Below, one piece after another: positions 17,112 through 25,243 of a stretch of 64,000 nucleotides of DNA. Position 1 is the first letter of the stretch, and each line of letters begins with the position of its first letter. The notes under the pieces were generated by a model. The model did no database searches and was not told the origin of the DNA. It saw only the letters and a list, made by a program, of their open reading frames with translations. Origin of the DNA: RUG11690 sp045616665 (GTDB lineage: Bacteria; Bacteroidota; Bacteroidia; Bacteroidales; WCHB1-69); the NCBI GenBank assembly GCA_045616665.1, contig JAZLHE010000066.1, positions 1 through 64,000 of the forward strand. The letters are read 5' to 3'. Both the position numbers and the translations under genes were made by a program.

Positions 17112-18128
17112 ATGAAAATACTTGTTACTGGTATCAACGGATTTATAGGTTCACATTTTTTGGATTATGTGATTGCAAATACCGATTGGGAGATATTAGG
17201 CGTTGATATATCTGACAGTTACGTTAGTCGTTATGCAGGAGAAAACAGATTTTCTTTCCATAAATTGGATATTGGTGAAAATCAGGATTCGATTAGAGAG
17301 TTGCTGTTACAATCTGATTTGGCAATCCTTCTTGCTGGCATAGCACGTCCCGCAGAATATGTGCAGCACCCGTTGAAGGTCTTTGAACTGGATTTTGAGT
17401 ATAATTATCAAATGGTGAAAATGTGTGCGGATTCCGGTGTGCGGATTATCTTTCCATCTACTTCTGAAGTATATGGTCTGGGAAATGACCAGCCAATGAA
17501 TGAAGAGAAAACAAATCTCGTCCTTGGCCCAATTTGCGAGACAAGATGGATATACAGTAATGCCAAGCAGATGATGGACCGCATAATCTTTGCGTTAGGG
17601 CAGGAAAGAGGACTTGGATTCACTATCATTCGTCCGTTTAACTGGACGGGACCAAGACTTGATTCTTTTGCACACGCAAAACAACATCAGGCGAGGGCAA
17701 TTACACAGATGGTATATGATTCCTTTCACCATCACGAAATAATCATTGCGGGGGAAGGAAATCAAAAACGCAGTTTTACGTGGATTGGTGATGGTATCGA
17801 AGCTATTGTATCCATTATCAAAGCAGGTGATGCCGCCTGCGGCAAAATCTTTAATATCGGAAATCCGGACAACAACTGCTCGATCAAGGAATTTGCCGAA
17901 TTGCTGTTGTCCGTCATGAAGGAATTTCCAGAGACGGAAGCAGCCGCACGACAAACAGTACTCAAGGAAGAATCGTATGCGTCATATTATGGTAGAAATT
18001 ATGCCGATACCATCAACAGGATACCGGATATCAGCAATATAAAATCCGTGACAGGCTGGAGTCCGGTTACGCCAAATTATGAGATCATCAAAAATACAAT
18101 TGAGTCTATCATAAGAAATGATGTATGA
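17112..18128 (+). CDS. ArnA-like UDP-glucuronate oxidative decarboxylase
   Basis: A 338-residue SDR enzyme matching the C-terminal decarboxylase domain of ArnA, without the N-terminal formyltransferase domain. The NAD site is VTGINGFIGSH. Active-site residues can be placed: Ser118-Glu119 in FPSTSEVYG, Tyr148 and Lys152 in WIYSNAKQ, and Arg303 in NRIPDI. Glu-Tyr spacing is 29 residues as in ArnA (434/463), and Glu-Arg spacing is 184 against 185. The glutamate and arginine distinguish the decarboxylase from ordinary epimerases. The product should be UDP-4-keto-pentose, the substrate of the aminotransferase five bases upstream. The missing formyltransferase part means the classic Ara4N-formyl route is not complete here. 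Confidence 0.85.
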   Translation: MKILVTGINGFIGSHFLDYVIANTDWEILGVDISDSYVSRYAGENRFSFHKLDIGENQDSIRELLLQSDLAILLAGIARPAEYVQHPLKVFELDFEYNYQMVKMCADSGVRIIFPSTSEVYGLGNDQPMNEEKTNLVLGPICETRWIYSNAKQMMDRIIFALGQERGLGFTIIRPFNWTGPRLDSFAHAKQHQARAITQMVYDSFHHHEIIIAGEGNQKRSFTWIGDGIEAIVSIIKAGDAACGKIFNIGNPDNNCSIKEFAELLLSVMKEFPETEAAARQTVLKEESYASYYGRNYADTINRIPDISNIKSVTGWSPVTPNYEIIKNTIESIIRNDV

Positions 18129-19873
18129 ACATCGGCAGAAAAAGAAGTGACATTATCAACAAGATGTTCAGTAGTTACATCTTGTCATCAATACTAATAA
18201 TGGTATCTGTCCCCATTCTTGAGATAACAGATGGCATTATGCTTAATCGTGCGGTTTCACCGGATGCGTTGTCAATGATTGCTCTGCTGGCACCTGTCAA
18301 TATTTTCTTTTTTGCAATCAAAACCATTTTTGTCACTGGACTTTCAATTCTTTCAGCAAAAGCCTTAGGAGAATGCGATTACCATAAAGGATCGCAGCTG
18401 TTTACCGTGGCCATAACTTCAAATGCCATTGTTATAATCGGGCTTACGGCATTGGCATACTTGTTCTTTCCACAGTTTGTCCAGCTGTTTTGTAGTATTG
18501 ACAGCCCAATTTATCCTCTTTTGTACGAATATGGAAAGATAATACTTTTGCAATTTCCTCTTTTGGCAATTTTGTCATCGTTTGACACATATATGCGTCT
18601 GGCAGGAAAGGCTCGCCTTGTGTCTGTTACCATTATCGTTAGTTGCTTTCTGAACGTTGTGCTGACTTGGATTTTCTTGTATGTCTTGCATTTGGGAATC
18701 AGGGGAGCTGCCATCGCCACAATAATCTGTGCCATAATCACAAAGATTCCGTATATGCCATACCTGATTTCCGGAAAGTTCCCGTTCCGAATCGTCAAAA
18801 CAAAGTTGTCAACTTATTTTGAAATGATATGGTTAGGTGTCAAGAGAGGCAGCCCAAGTGCGCTGAATGATGTTGTTATGAGTGTTATCTTTTTCGCCAC
18901 GAATGGCATCGTACTCAATACTCAGGGAGTACAGGGAATGTTTATATGGTCTGTTACACTGCAACTGCTATCTTTAACAGGAATGATTTCAATGGGTTTC
19001 AATGGAGTAATACAGCATATTGGAGCAATGCTGTTGGGTGAAAATGATAACGAGGGATTTATGATTCTGTCCAAGAAAATGTTCTGGATTCAACTGTCGT
19101 CCATTGTGGTTGTAGTTGCATTATGTCTGATTTCCCCAAGGGACATCCTGTACTTTTTCACAAACGGAACAGTAACAGTCCCCAATCAGTTTATCCATTA
19201 TTTTATACTTGGAATCTTGATGCTTCTGCCAATGAAAACCTGCATTTCTATTACGGAAATAATAAATATTGGAGGACATACCGGCTTGGCATTAATAGTC
19301 AATTTGTTATCTCTTGTATCAATCTTTATTGCTGCTTTTGCCAGTGTGGCTTTAGGAACGAACTGTTTCTGGTGGATGCTGCCAACTCTGCAGATGATAA
19401 TACTTGTGATTTTGATGGCAACAACAATCATTATGCATATAAAAAACAGGTATTATTCCTGGTTCGCACTTATTCCCACAATGCCTGATGGAGTTTCTAT
19501 GTTGCTCACTGCAAAATATGACCCTAAGGAAATCGATCCGATGTTGAAAACTGTGTCTAAGTTTCTTGCCATTGCAGAATTGACTGAAAATGTTGAGAGA
19601 GATACACAATTGATATGTGAAGAACTCTTATATCACGTAATTGCTGAAAAGAATGCAGACCCGGATATTACTTTTGAATTGCGTCTTTCTGACAAACCCG
19701 ATAAGCTGATCGTTTTTGTTAAAGAAATTGGGAACCCCAAAAATCTCAATGATTTTTTAAATGCTGAGACTTTGAGTACAAAGATGGTAAGCACTATGGT
19801 TCCTGAAGCAAAATATGATTATTTCAACGGGGTCTGCGTCTTATCAATCTGCATAAGCAAGACACAGGTTTGA
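18125..19873 (+). CDS. MATE exporter with C-terminal RsbW-like domain
   Basis: 582 residues; ordinary MATE transporters have about 450. Residues 1 to about 455 carry roughly twelve hydrophobic helices with MATE character (an early DGIMLNRAVSPDALS loop and LRGAAIATI-type motifs). The last 120 residues are soluble: VERDTQLICEELLYHVIAEK, then LRLSDKPDKLIVFVKEIGNP. The spacing recalls the HATPase of RsbW-type anti-sigma kinases, but the N-box asparagine and the DxGxG glycine/aspartate pattern are altered, so ATP binding may be lost. The start overlaps the previous stop (ATGA). As last gene of the operon it most likely exports the operon's product. That domain identity is an inference. Confidence 0.75.
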   Translation: MNIGRKRSDIINKMFSSYILSSILIMVSVPILEITDGIMLNRAVSPDALSMIALLAPVNIFFFAIKTIFVTGLSILSAKALGECDYHKGSQLFTVAITSNAIVIIGLTALAYLFFPQFVQLFCSIDSPIYPLLYEYGKIILLQFPLLAILSSFDTYMRLAGKARLVSVTIIVSCFLNVVLTWIFLYVLHLGIRGAAIATIICAIITKIPYMPYLISGKFPFRIVKTKLSTYFEMIWLGVKRGSPSALNDVVMSVIFFATNGIVLNTQGVQGMFIWSVTLQLLSLTGMISMGFNGVIQHIGAMLLGENDNEGFMILSKKMFWIQLSSIVVVVALCLISPRDILYFFTNGTVTVPNQFIHYFILGILMLLPMKTCISITEIINIGGHTGLALIVNLLSLVSIFIAAFASVALGTNCFWWMLPTLQMIILVILMATTIIMHIKNRYYSWFALIPTMPDGVSMLLTAKYDPKEIDPMLKTVSKFLAIAELTENVERDTQLICEELLYHVIAEKNADPDITFELRLSDKPDKLIVFVKEIGNPKNLNDFLNAETLSTKMVSTMVPEAKYDYFNGVCVLSICISKTQV

Positions 19874-19929
19874 TAGACTTTCTGATATTTATTCATTCAC
19901 TGAACGGTTTCATCGAAATCAATAAAAAT

Positions 19930-19965
19930 GAAAAAGGGACGATTTGCAGAAATCGCCCCCTTTTC
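19930..19965. terminator. Bidirectional terminator between convergent genes
   Basis: GAAAAAGGG...CGATTT pairs with AAATCG...CCCTTTTC around GCAG. A-rich and T-rich flanks on both sides would end the operon on the plus strand and the lipocalin gene on the minus strand. Confidence 0.75.
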
Positions 19966-19980
19966 AATAATAACTAAAAT

Positions 19981-20520
19981 TTATTTACTATGTTTAACCC
20001 AAATTAATTTATTGGTGTCATAGCCACGGTTTTTTGCTTGCTGGAGTACAAACTCCAAGTCTTTTCCATCCATTTCCGGAGTTCGGCTCAAAATCCACAG
20101 ATATTTGTCGTTTTTGCTTCCCACCAACGAAAACCTGTAGTCAGGAGCCAGTTCCATTACATTGTATTGGGAGTAGAAATTCATAAAGAAAGAAACCTCC
20201 AATTGCCCGGGTACATTCTCGTTGGGGCGGCGGGCTTTCCCGATACTTTGCTTGAAATTTCCGTCTAAGCTGCCGCGGTAGCCCGAGTTGGTGACTTTGA
20301 CGGTGCCGTCGCTTTTCAATTCGTAATCTGCCGTACATCCTTCCAGACCTCTTTCAAAAGAATGGTCAAAGCGTGCGATTTCGTACCAGTGCCCCATATA
20401 CTTGTTGATGTCCAGTTCGGCGACAGTGGAATTGTTGATGGGCGTGCTCTTGGTGCAAGCACAAGAAGATAATCCTACAAATCCGAGGATTCCGCATAAA
20501 TAAGTGAATAGTTTGTTCAT
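19981..20520 (-). CDS. blc: Lipocalin family lipoprotein (Blc-like)
   Basis: 179 residues with a lipoprotein signal ending in GLSSC, so it is predicted to be anchored in the outer membrane. The lipocalin signature GHWYEIARFDHSFERG is followed by CTADY and by the barrel-end segment YLWILSRTPEM. Length and motifs match bacterial Blc, which binds fatty acids or lysophospholipids and is tied to envelope stress. It is a single gene with its own -7 element at 20589-20596. Residues after the signal are serine/threonine-rich, as is usual for a lipoprotein tether. Confidence 0.88.
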   Translation of the reverse strand: MNKLFTYLCGILGFVGLSSCACTKSTPINNSTVAELDINKYMGHWYEIARFDHSFERGLEGCTADYELKSDGTVKVTNSGYRGSLDGNFKQSIGKARRPNENVPGQLEVSFFMNFYSQYNVMELAPDYRFSLVGSKNDKYLWILSRTPEMDGKDLEFVLQQAKNRGYDTNKLIWVKHSK

Positions 20521-20838
20521 GGTTTTTTGTTTTTGATGGTTAATACTAAGGTTGATAAATTTTGTTTTTTTGGTTTTGATTTCGACGACAAAAATAGACT
20601 TATTTTTTCATTGAAAGAACATTGTTTTGTGAATGCTTTTATTGAGAAAAACGATAAAACGAGAAAAACAGGGAAAAAATATTTTATGTACTGTGAACTG
20701 AAATAAGTTTTTCCAACGGCAGATTTTCAAAAAAATGTCGCTATTTTGCGGAAGCGAAGGAAGAAATCTTTTTATGAGACGAAAAGGGATAATTCTGAAA
20801 AAAAAGAGAGTTCTGTCTTGAACAAGAACTCTCTTTCG
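20521..20838. other. Intergenic region (318 bases)
   Basis: It holds the lipocalin promoter on the minus strand (CAAAAATA at 20589-20596, read as TATTTTTG) and the terminator of tRNA-Arg at its right end. The middle (about 20600-20790) is AT-rich, and I see no ORF or strong structure in it. Confidence 0.5.
20802..20836 (-). terminator. Terminator of tRNA-Arg
   Basis: AAAGAGAGTTCT (20803-20814) and AGAACTCTCTTT (20825-20836) form a 12-bp stem. On the minus strand the hairpin is followed by a run of T, directly downstream of the tRNA. Confidence 0.75.
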
Positions 20839-20910
20839 TAGCTCCGCTGGGAATCGAACCCAAATCTAAGGTTTAGGAAACCTCCATTCTATCCATTGAA
20901 CTACAGAGCC
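20839..20910 (-). tRNA. tRNA-Arg (anticodon CCU)
   Basis: The minus strand folds as a 72-base tRNA. Acceptor GGCTCTG pairs with CGGAGCT, with two G-U type pairs. The D arm is GTTC...GAAT and the anticodon stem GAGGT/ACCTT carries loop TTCCTAA with anticodon CCT. The T arm contains GGTTCGATTCC. The discriminator is A and CCA is not encoded. It would read AGG. The minus-strand -7 element TACTTTTG lies at 20923-20930. Confidence 0.93.
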
Positions 20911-20922
20911 AGTTTCAAAATG

Positions 20923-20930
20923 CAAAAGTA
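20923..20930 (-). promoter_or_regulatory. -7 element of tRNA-Arg
   Basis: Read on the minus strand as TACTTTTG followed by CA, 12 bases before the first base of the tRNA. Confidence 0.55.
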
Positions 20931-20970
20931 CTTCAAATTTCTTTATCTTCGGCGAAATAAAAAATTTTAC

Positions 20971-20978
20971 TATTTTTG
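20971..20978 (+). promoter_or_regulatory. -7 element for ktrA-ktrB
   Basis: TATTTTTG, 26 bases before the ktrA start codon; divergent from the tRNA promoter. Confidence 0.5.
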
Positions 20979-21004
20979 CCACCGATATTATAAATAATGA
21001 TAGT

Positions 21005-21700
21005 ATGTCGAATGAAAAGTTTGCCATTATAGGAGCGGGGCATTTTGGCTCGGCTATCGCAACGGCTCTTTCGGAAAAGGGAGCGGAAGTGTTAGTGATA
21101 GATTCTGACATCAATGTGGTGCAGGAAATCTCTGAAGACGTGGCCTATTCTGTTTGTATTGATGCCACGAACAAGCGTGCCCTGATGGGTGAAAATATCC
21201 AGGATTTCGATGCGGTTATTGTCGCCATCGGCAACGATTTCGTCAAACGATTGCTCTGTGCCGCCAATTTGCTCGACTTGAACGTGAAGCGCATCATCTG
21301 CCGTTCGATGGGCGAAAGCCAGCGTATCATTTTGGGAAAGATGGGCATCACCGAGTTCCTTTCTCCGGAAGATGAAATCGGAAAGCTTTTTGCTGAAAGG
21401 TTGATGAATCCAAGTATGCTGTCGTATCTGCAGCTTCCCGATGAATATAGAATCGCGGAAATCATCACGCCACACCGGCTCATCGGACTTACCGTTGGCG
21501 ATATCAATTTCCGAGACAATCACCGCTTGAGTCTGATTACGATTAGACGTGCGTTTGAAGAGGTTGTGGCGGATAAAATCGACAAGGAGGAACATATTCT
21601 CGGTGTGCCTGAAAACACTGCCCAAATCAAGGAAAATGACGTTTTTGTGCTTTTCGGTAAATCAATAGATATCGATAATTTTATCAAGATAAATCAATAA
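21005..21700 (+). CDS. ktrA: KtrA/TrkA-type potassium uptake regulator (RCK protein)
   Basis: A 231-residue cytoplasmic ring-forming subunit with one RCK_N (about 1-125) and one RCK_C domain (about 140-225). It therefore resembles KtrA rather than the double-length TrkA. The nucleotide site is FAIIGAGHFGSAIATAL with the acidic end LVIDSD. KtrA binds ATP/ADP or NAD and gates the membrane subunit encoded next. The stop at 21700 is followed within five bases by the ktrB start, so both proteins should be made together. Confidence 0.88.
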   Translation: MSNEKFAIIGAGHFGSAIATALSEKGAEVLVIDSDINVVQEISEDVAYSVCIDATNKRALMGENIQDFDAVIVAIGNDFVKRLLCAANLLDLNVKRIICRSMGESQRIILGKMGITEFLSPEDEIGKLFAERLMNPSMLSYLQLPDEYRIAEIITPHRLIGLTVGDINFRDNHRLSLITIRRAFEEVVADKIDKEEHILGVPENTAQIKENDVFVLFGKSIDIDNFIKINQ

Positions 21701-21705
21701 GCGTG

Positions 21706-23505
21706 ATGACGGATTCCTTGTTGACCAAAACCAAGACAAAAATCGATTTGCATATTGTCCAGCGAAAGCAATCGGTGGAGAAGACTATGCAGATTTTGAG
21801 CTTTATTGTCTCCGTGGTCACCATTGCCGCCATTGTCTTTTACCACGGCTGCTATATGAGTTCCACCGTGGTTTCAATTATTCGAGGACTGGTTTATTCC
21901 AGTTTGATCTTCTATATTTTCAAGTATTTTCTGTTGATGTTTTATTCGCTCCATAAGCGCAAATATATTAGGAAATCTTGGTTCGAATTTACGATTATTG
22001 TCGTACTCTTATTGCATTTTATTCTGTTTTCACTATTTGGATTCGATCTTTTTCAATTAGCCAAATATGAAAACATATACATATTATGTATTCAGTTGTA
22101 TTTTCTGGTGATTGTGATGATTGAATTGGCAAAGGCAAGTACGCTGTTGGGGAAAATTGACCTCAGTCCGCCGTTTTTGCTGATGGCGTCTTTCTTCATT
22201 TTAATTGTTCTTGGTACGATTTTGCTCTTGTTGCCGCGAATGACCACGCATCATATTTCGTTTATTGACGCGTTGTTTACGGCCACGAGTGCCAGCTGCG
22301 TTACCGGCTTGACGGTGTTGAGCACCGCCAACGATTTTTCCTTTCAAGGGCAAGTAGTGATTATGATTTTAATGCAGTTGGGCGGTATGAGCATTCTATC
22401 GTTTGCTACATTTTTCACTACGTTTCTGTCTCGTTCTTTTGTGGGTTTGCGCTACCAGTATCTGGTTAAGGATATGCTGTCGGCCAACAAGGTTTCCGAT
22501 ACTTTCAGCTTGTTGCGTCAAATTATCTTGGCCACTCTCGTTATTGAGGCATCGGGAGTCCTGATGTTTTATATGTATTGGCGTACTACCGGCTTTTTTG
22601 ACGGAAAGGGAACCACGTTCTTTTATTCGCTTTTCCACGCTGTTTCGGCTTTCAATAATGCGGGTTTTGCCCTTTGGGACGCCAGTTTCCGCGATGCCCA
22701 GGTCTGCAACAGCTTTTTCCCGCAAACGATTATTATGATATTGGTGTTCTTGGGCGGTATCGGTTTTGTAACCATTAGCGAATTTTTCAATCCCGCCATT
22801 ATCCGCGAACGGAAAAAATATAGATGGAAACAGCTTTCTCCAGGAACAAAAATCGTGTTGTTGACCACTTTCGGCATTATTATCATTGGTACGCTCCTGT
22901 TTTTCTTCTTGGAGTACAATCATTCCCTGGCTGAAAAAAACACTTTGGTAGATAAAGTCTTTGCCAGTATGTTCCAAATTATTTCCGGACGAACTGCCGG
23001 TTTTAATATTATTGATGTCAATGCGATTTCCATTCCGGGAATGCTGCTGGTGATGATGATTATCTTTATCGGTGCTTCACCGGGTTCTACCGGTGGCGGT
23101 ATCAAGACAACCACTTTCTTCGTGCTGATGAAGTCCGTTTTTGCAACCATTAAGGGAAAAAAGCACATTGAGTTCGATAAAAAGACGATTCCTTTCAGTT
23201 TGGTGGATAAAGCCTATTCCATCGTGGTACTGTCTATCGGCATTATCTTTATTTCCGTGTTTGTACTTGCCATTATTGAACCTGAAACCAACCTTATCAA
23301 TATCTTGTTCGAATCCATTTCCGCCTTTACGACTTGCGGATTATCCACCAATTGTCAAGCCGCGTTCTCTGATGCGGGCAAGTTTGTCTTGGTGATGGAT
23401 ATGTATATCGGTCGAATCGGAACTTTGACGATTGCCTACGCTCTGGGCAAGCGTTCCTTCGAATCCAATCATACTTATCCGGAAACTTATTTTATGGTGG
23501 GTTAG
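21706..23505 (+). CDS. ktrB: KtrB/TrkH-type potassium transporter
   Basis: A membrane protein of about 600 residues. The four pore-loop filter glycines are visible as CVTGLTVL, NNAGFALWD, GRTAGFNII and FTTCGLSTN, the arrangement of the SKT superfamily. An N-terminal extension of some 150 residues with extra helices precedes the core. A GTG at 21703 and this ATG at 21706 are both possible starts. With KtrA upstream it forms a potassium (probably sodium-coupled) uptake system in the inner membrane. Convergent with era, whose stop lies 5 bases away. Confidence 0.88.
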   Translation: MTDSLLTKTKTKIDLHIVQRKQSVEKTMQILSFIVSVVTIAAIVFYHGCYMSSTVVSIIRGLVYSSLIFYIFKYFLLMFYSLHKRKYIRKSWFEFTIIVVLLLHFILFSLFGFDLFQLAKYENIYILCIQLYFLVIVMIELAKASTLLGKIDLSPPFLLMASFFILIVLGTILLLLPRMTTHHISFIDALFTATSASCVTGLTVLSTANDFSFQGQVVIMILMQLGGMSILSFATFFTTFLSRSFVGLRYQYLVKDMLSANKVSDTFSLLRQIILATLVIEASGVLMFYMYWRTTGFFDGKGTTFFYSLFHAVSAFNNAGFALWDASFRDAQVCNSFFPQTIIMILVFLGGIGFVTISEFFNPAIIRERKKYRWKQLSPGTKIVLLTTFGIIIIGTLLFFFLEYNHSLAEKNTLVDKVFASMFQIISGRTAGFNIIDVNAISIPGMLLVMMIIFIGASPGSTGGGIKTTTFFVLMKSVFATIKGKKHIEFDKKTIPFSLVDKAYSIVVLSIGIIFISVFVLAIIEPETNLINILFESISAFTTCGLSTNCQAAFSDAGKFVLVMDMYIGRIGTLTIAYALGKRSFESNHTYPETYFMVG

Positions 23506-23510
23506 AGGCT

Positions 23511-24404
23511 TTAGTCGGCTTCGGAATAGCCAAAACGCTTCATCAGAAGGTCGTTGTTGCGCCAATCCTTAAGCACCTTGACCGACATATCCAGGTAAAC
23601 GTGTTTGCCCAAGAATTCTTCAATGGCGGTGCGGGCCTCGATTCCCAATCGTTTGATGGCAGTGCCTTTGCTGCCGATGATGATGGCTTTCTGGGTGTCG
23701 CGTTCAACGTACAGCATCGTGCCAATGCGAATCATATCATCTTCTTCTTTGAAGCTTTCCACGACCACTTCAACGCTATAGGGGATTTCTTTTTTATACA
23801 GCAGTAATAATTTTTCCCTGATGATTTCCGAAACGAAAAAGCGGACGGGGCGGTCGGTGAGTTCGTCTTTGGGAAAATAGGCCGGAGAAATTGGAAGATG
23901 CTGTTTGATTTTCTCTATCAGCACCGAAATGTTTTTGTCGTCGCGGGCCGAAATTTCCACGCAGTCGGCTTTGGGCAGCAGTCCTTGCCAAAGCTGTCTG
24001 GCAGCTTCGATTTGTTCGGCTGTTGCTTTGTCTATTTTATTGACAACAAGAATGATGGGGATTTCAAGCGCATTCAGTTTATTGATAATTTCTTCGTTGT
24101 ATTTGCTTTCACCGCATTCCACCAAATAAAGCACTACGTCGGCGTCTTTCAGCGATTCGGTGACAAAACGCATCATCATCTCCTGCATTTTGTAGGCGGG
24201 CGTGAGGATGCCGGGAAGATCGGAATAGACAATCTGAAAATCATCACCGTTGACAATTCCCTTGATGCGGTGACGCGTGGTTTGTGCCTTGGCCGTAATG
24301 ATGGACAGGTTTTCGCCAACCAGACGATTCATCAAGGTGCTTTTTCCTACGTTCGGATTGCCGATGAGGTTGACAAATCCTGCTCTATGTGTTGTTTGTT
24401 CCAT
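23511..24404 (-). CDS. era: GTPase Era
   Basis: 297 residues with the complete Era layout: G1 GNPNVGKST, switch region TTRHRIKG, G3 DLPGI, G4 NKID, and a C-terminal KH domain with IIGSKGTAIKRLGIEAR. Era binds the 3' end of 16S rRNA and helps 30S maturation. It lies nine bases downstream of the LpxH-type gene on the same strand, so both are probably cotranscribed. Confidence 0.95.
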   Translation of the reverse strand: MEQTTHRAGFVNLIGNPNVGKSTLMNRLVGENLSIITAKAQTTRHRIKGIVNGDDFQIVYSDLPGILTPAYKMQEMMMRFVTESLKDADVVLYLVECGESKYNEEIINKLNALEIPIILVVNKIDKATAEQIEAARQLWQGLLPKADCVEISARDDKNISVLIEKIKQHLPISPAYFPKDELTDRPVRFFVSEIIREKLLLLYKKEIPYSVEVVVESFKEEDDMIRIGTMLYVERDTQKAIIIGSKGTAIKRLGIEARTAIEEFLGKHVYLDMSVKVLKDWRNNDLLMKRFGYSEAD

Positions 24405-24413
24405 AAATTTCTT

Positions 24414-25193
24414 CTATTTATCGTATTGCTTTAATTGAGGCACACCGTTTTCCTTGAATTCCAAATAGCTATAATGGCTAATCCAATCGCCGATGTTGAA
24501 ATAAACCGCTTTGTCGTCAATGTTTTTTTCAATCATCAGATGTCGGTGGCCGTAAATGAAAAAATGAATATCTTCGTGTTGGATAATCTGTTGGCAGTAT
24601 TGGACCAGCATTTCCTTGTCATCACCCATATAGGAAATCTCGTCTGCCGAGGTCATCGTGCGACTTTTGTGTGAAAAAAAACGGGCGATGGCAAAACTGT
24701 GGCGGGGATGCAGGCATCCGTATAATTTGCGGTTGGGACGGAAGGCAAAAACGCCTTTGATGAATTTATAGCCCAGGTCTTTGGGACCTAATCCGTCGCC
24801 GTGACCCACCATACATCTTTTCCCATTGATGACAAACGCTTGCTGTTTCCTGAAAACAATCGCTCCAAATGTTTGGGAGAAATAGTCCTGTACCCACATA
24901 TCGTGATTTCCGGTGAAATAGTAAATAGTGATGCCTGATTCGTGCAGTTCTTGAAGTTTGGCCAATAGCATAATATAGCCGCGAGGAACCACGTCCCTAT
25001 ATTCGAACCAGTAATCAAAGATGTCTCCCAAAAGGAAGAGGTGGGTGCATTCAGACTTGATGTCATCTAACCAGCGGACAATTTTTCTTTCGCGGATATT
25101 ACTTTCCTTTTCATTGGGCACTCCCAAGTGAAAATCGGATGCGAAAAACGCATTTCCCTGAATCGTAATTGCCTGTTGAAAAATAGTTGCCAT
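24414..25193 (-). CDS. lpxH: UDP-2,3-diacylglucosamine diphosphatase (LpxH type)
   Basis: 259 residues from MATIFQQAITIQ; longer upstream readings lack family resemblance. Calcineurin-like metal motifs appear in order: ASDFHLG, GDIFDYW, GNHDMW, GHGDGL and YGHRH. These match LpxH-type enzymes that cut UDP-2,3-diacyl-glucosamine to lipid X and UMP in lipid A synthesis. A general metallophosphoesterase role is the alternative. A minus-strand -7 element sits at 25211-25218, 18 bases before the start. Confidence 0.82.
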   Translation of the reverse strand: MATIFQQAITIQGNAFFASDFHLGVPNEKESNIRERKIVRWLDDIKSECTHLFLLGDIFDYWFEYRDVVPRGYIMLLAKLQELHESGITIYYFTGNHDMWVQDYFSQTFGAIVFRKQQAFVINGKRCMVGHGDGLGPKDLGYKFIKGVFAFRPNRKLYGCLHPRHSFAIARFFSHKSRTMTSADEISYMGDDKEMLVQYCQQIIQHEDIHFFIYGHRHLMIEKNIDDKAVYFNIGDWISHYSYLEFKENGVPQLKQYDK

Positions 25194-25210
25194 AAAAATG
25201 ATTATAAATG

Positions 25211-25218
25211 CAAAAATA
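25211..25218 (-). promoter_or_regulatory. -7 element for lpxH-era
   Basis: Reads TATTTTTG followed by CA on the minus strand. Confidence 0.5.
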
Positions 25219-25243
25219 CGAATTTTTTCAATGTGTTGGACGG

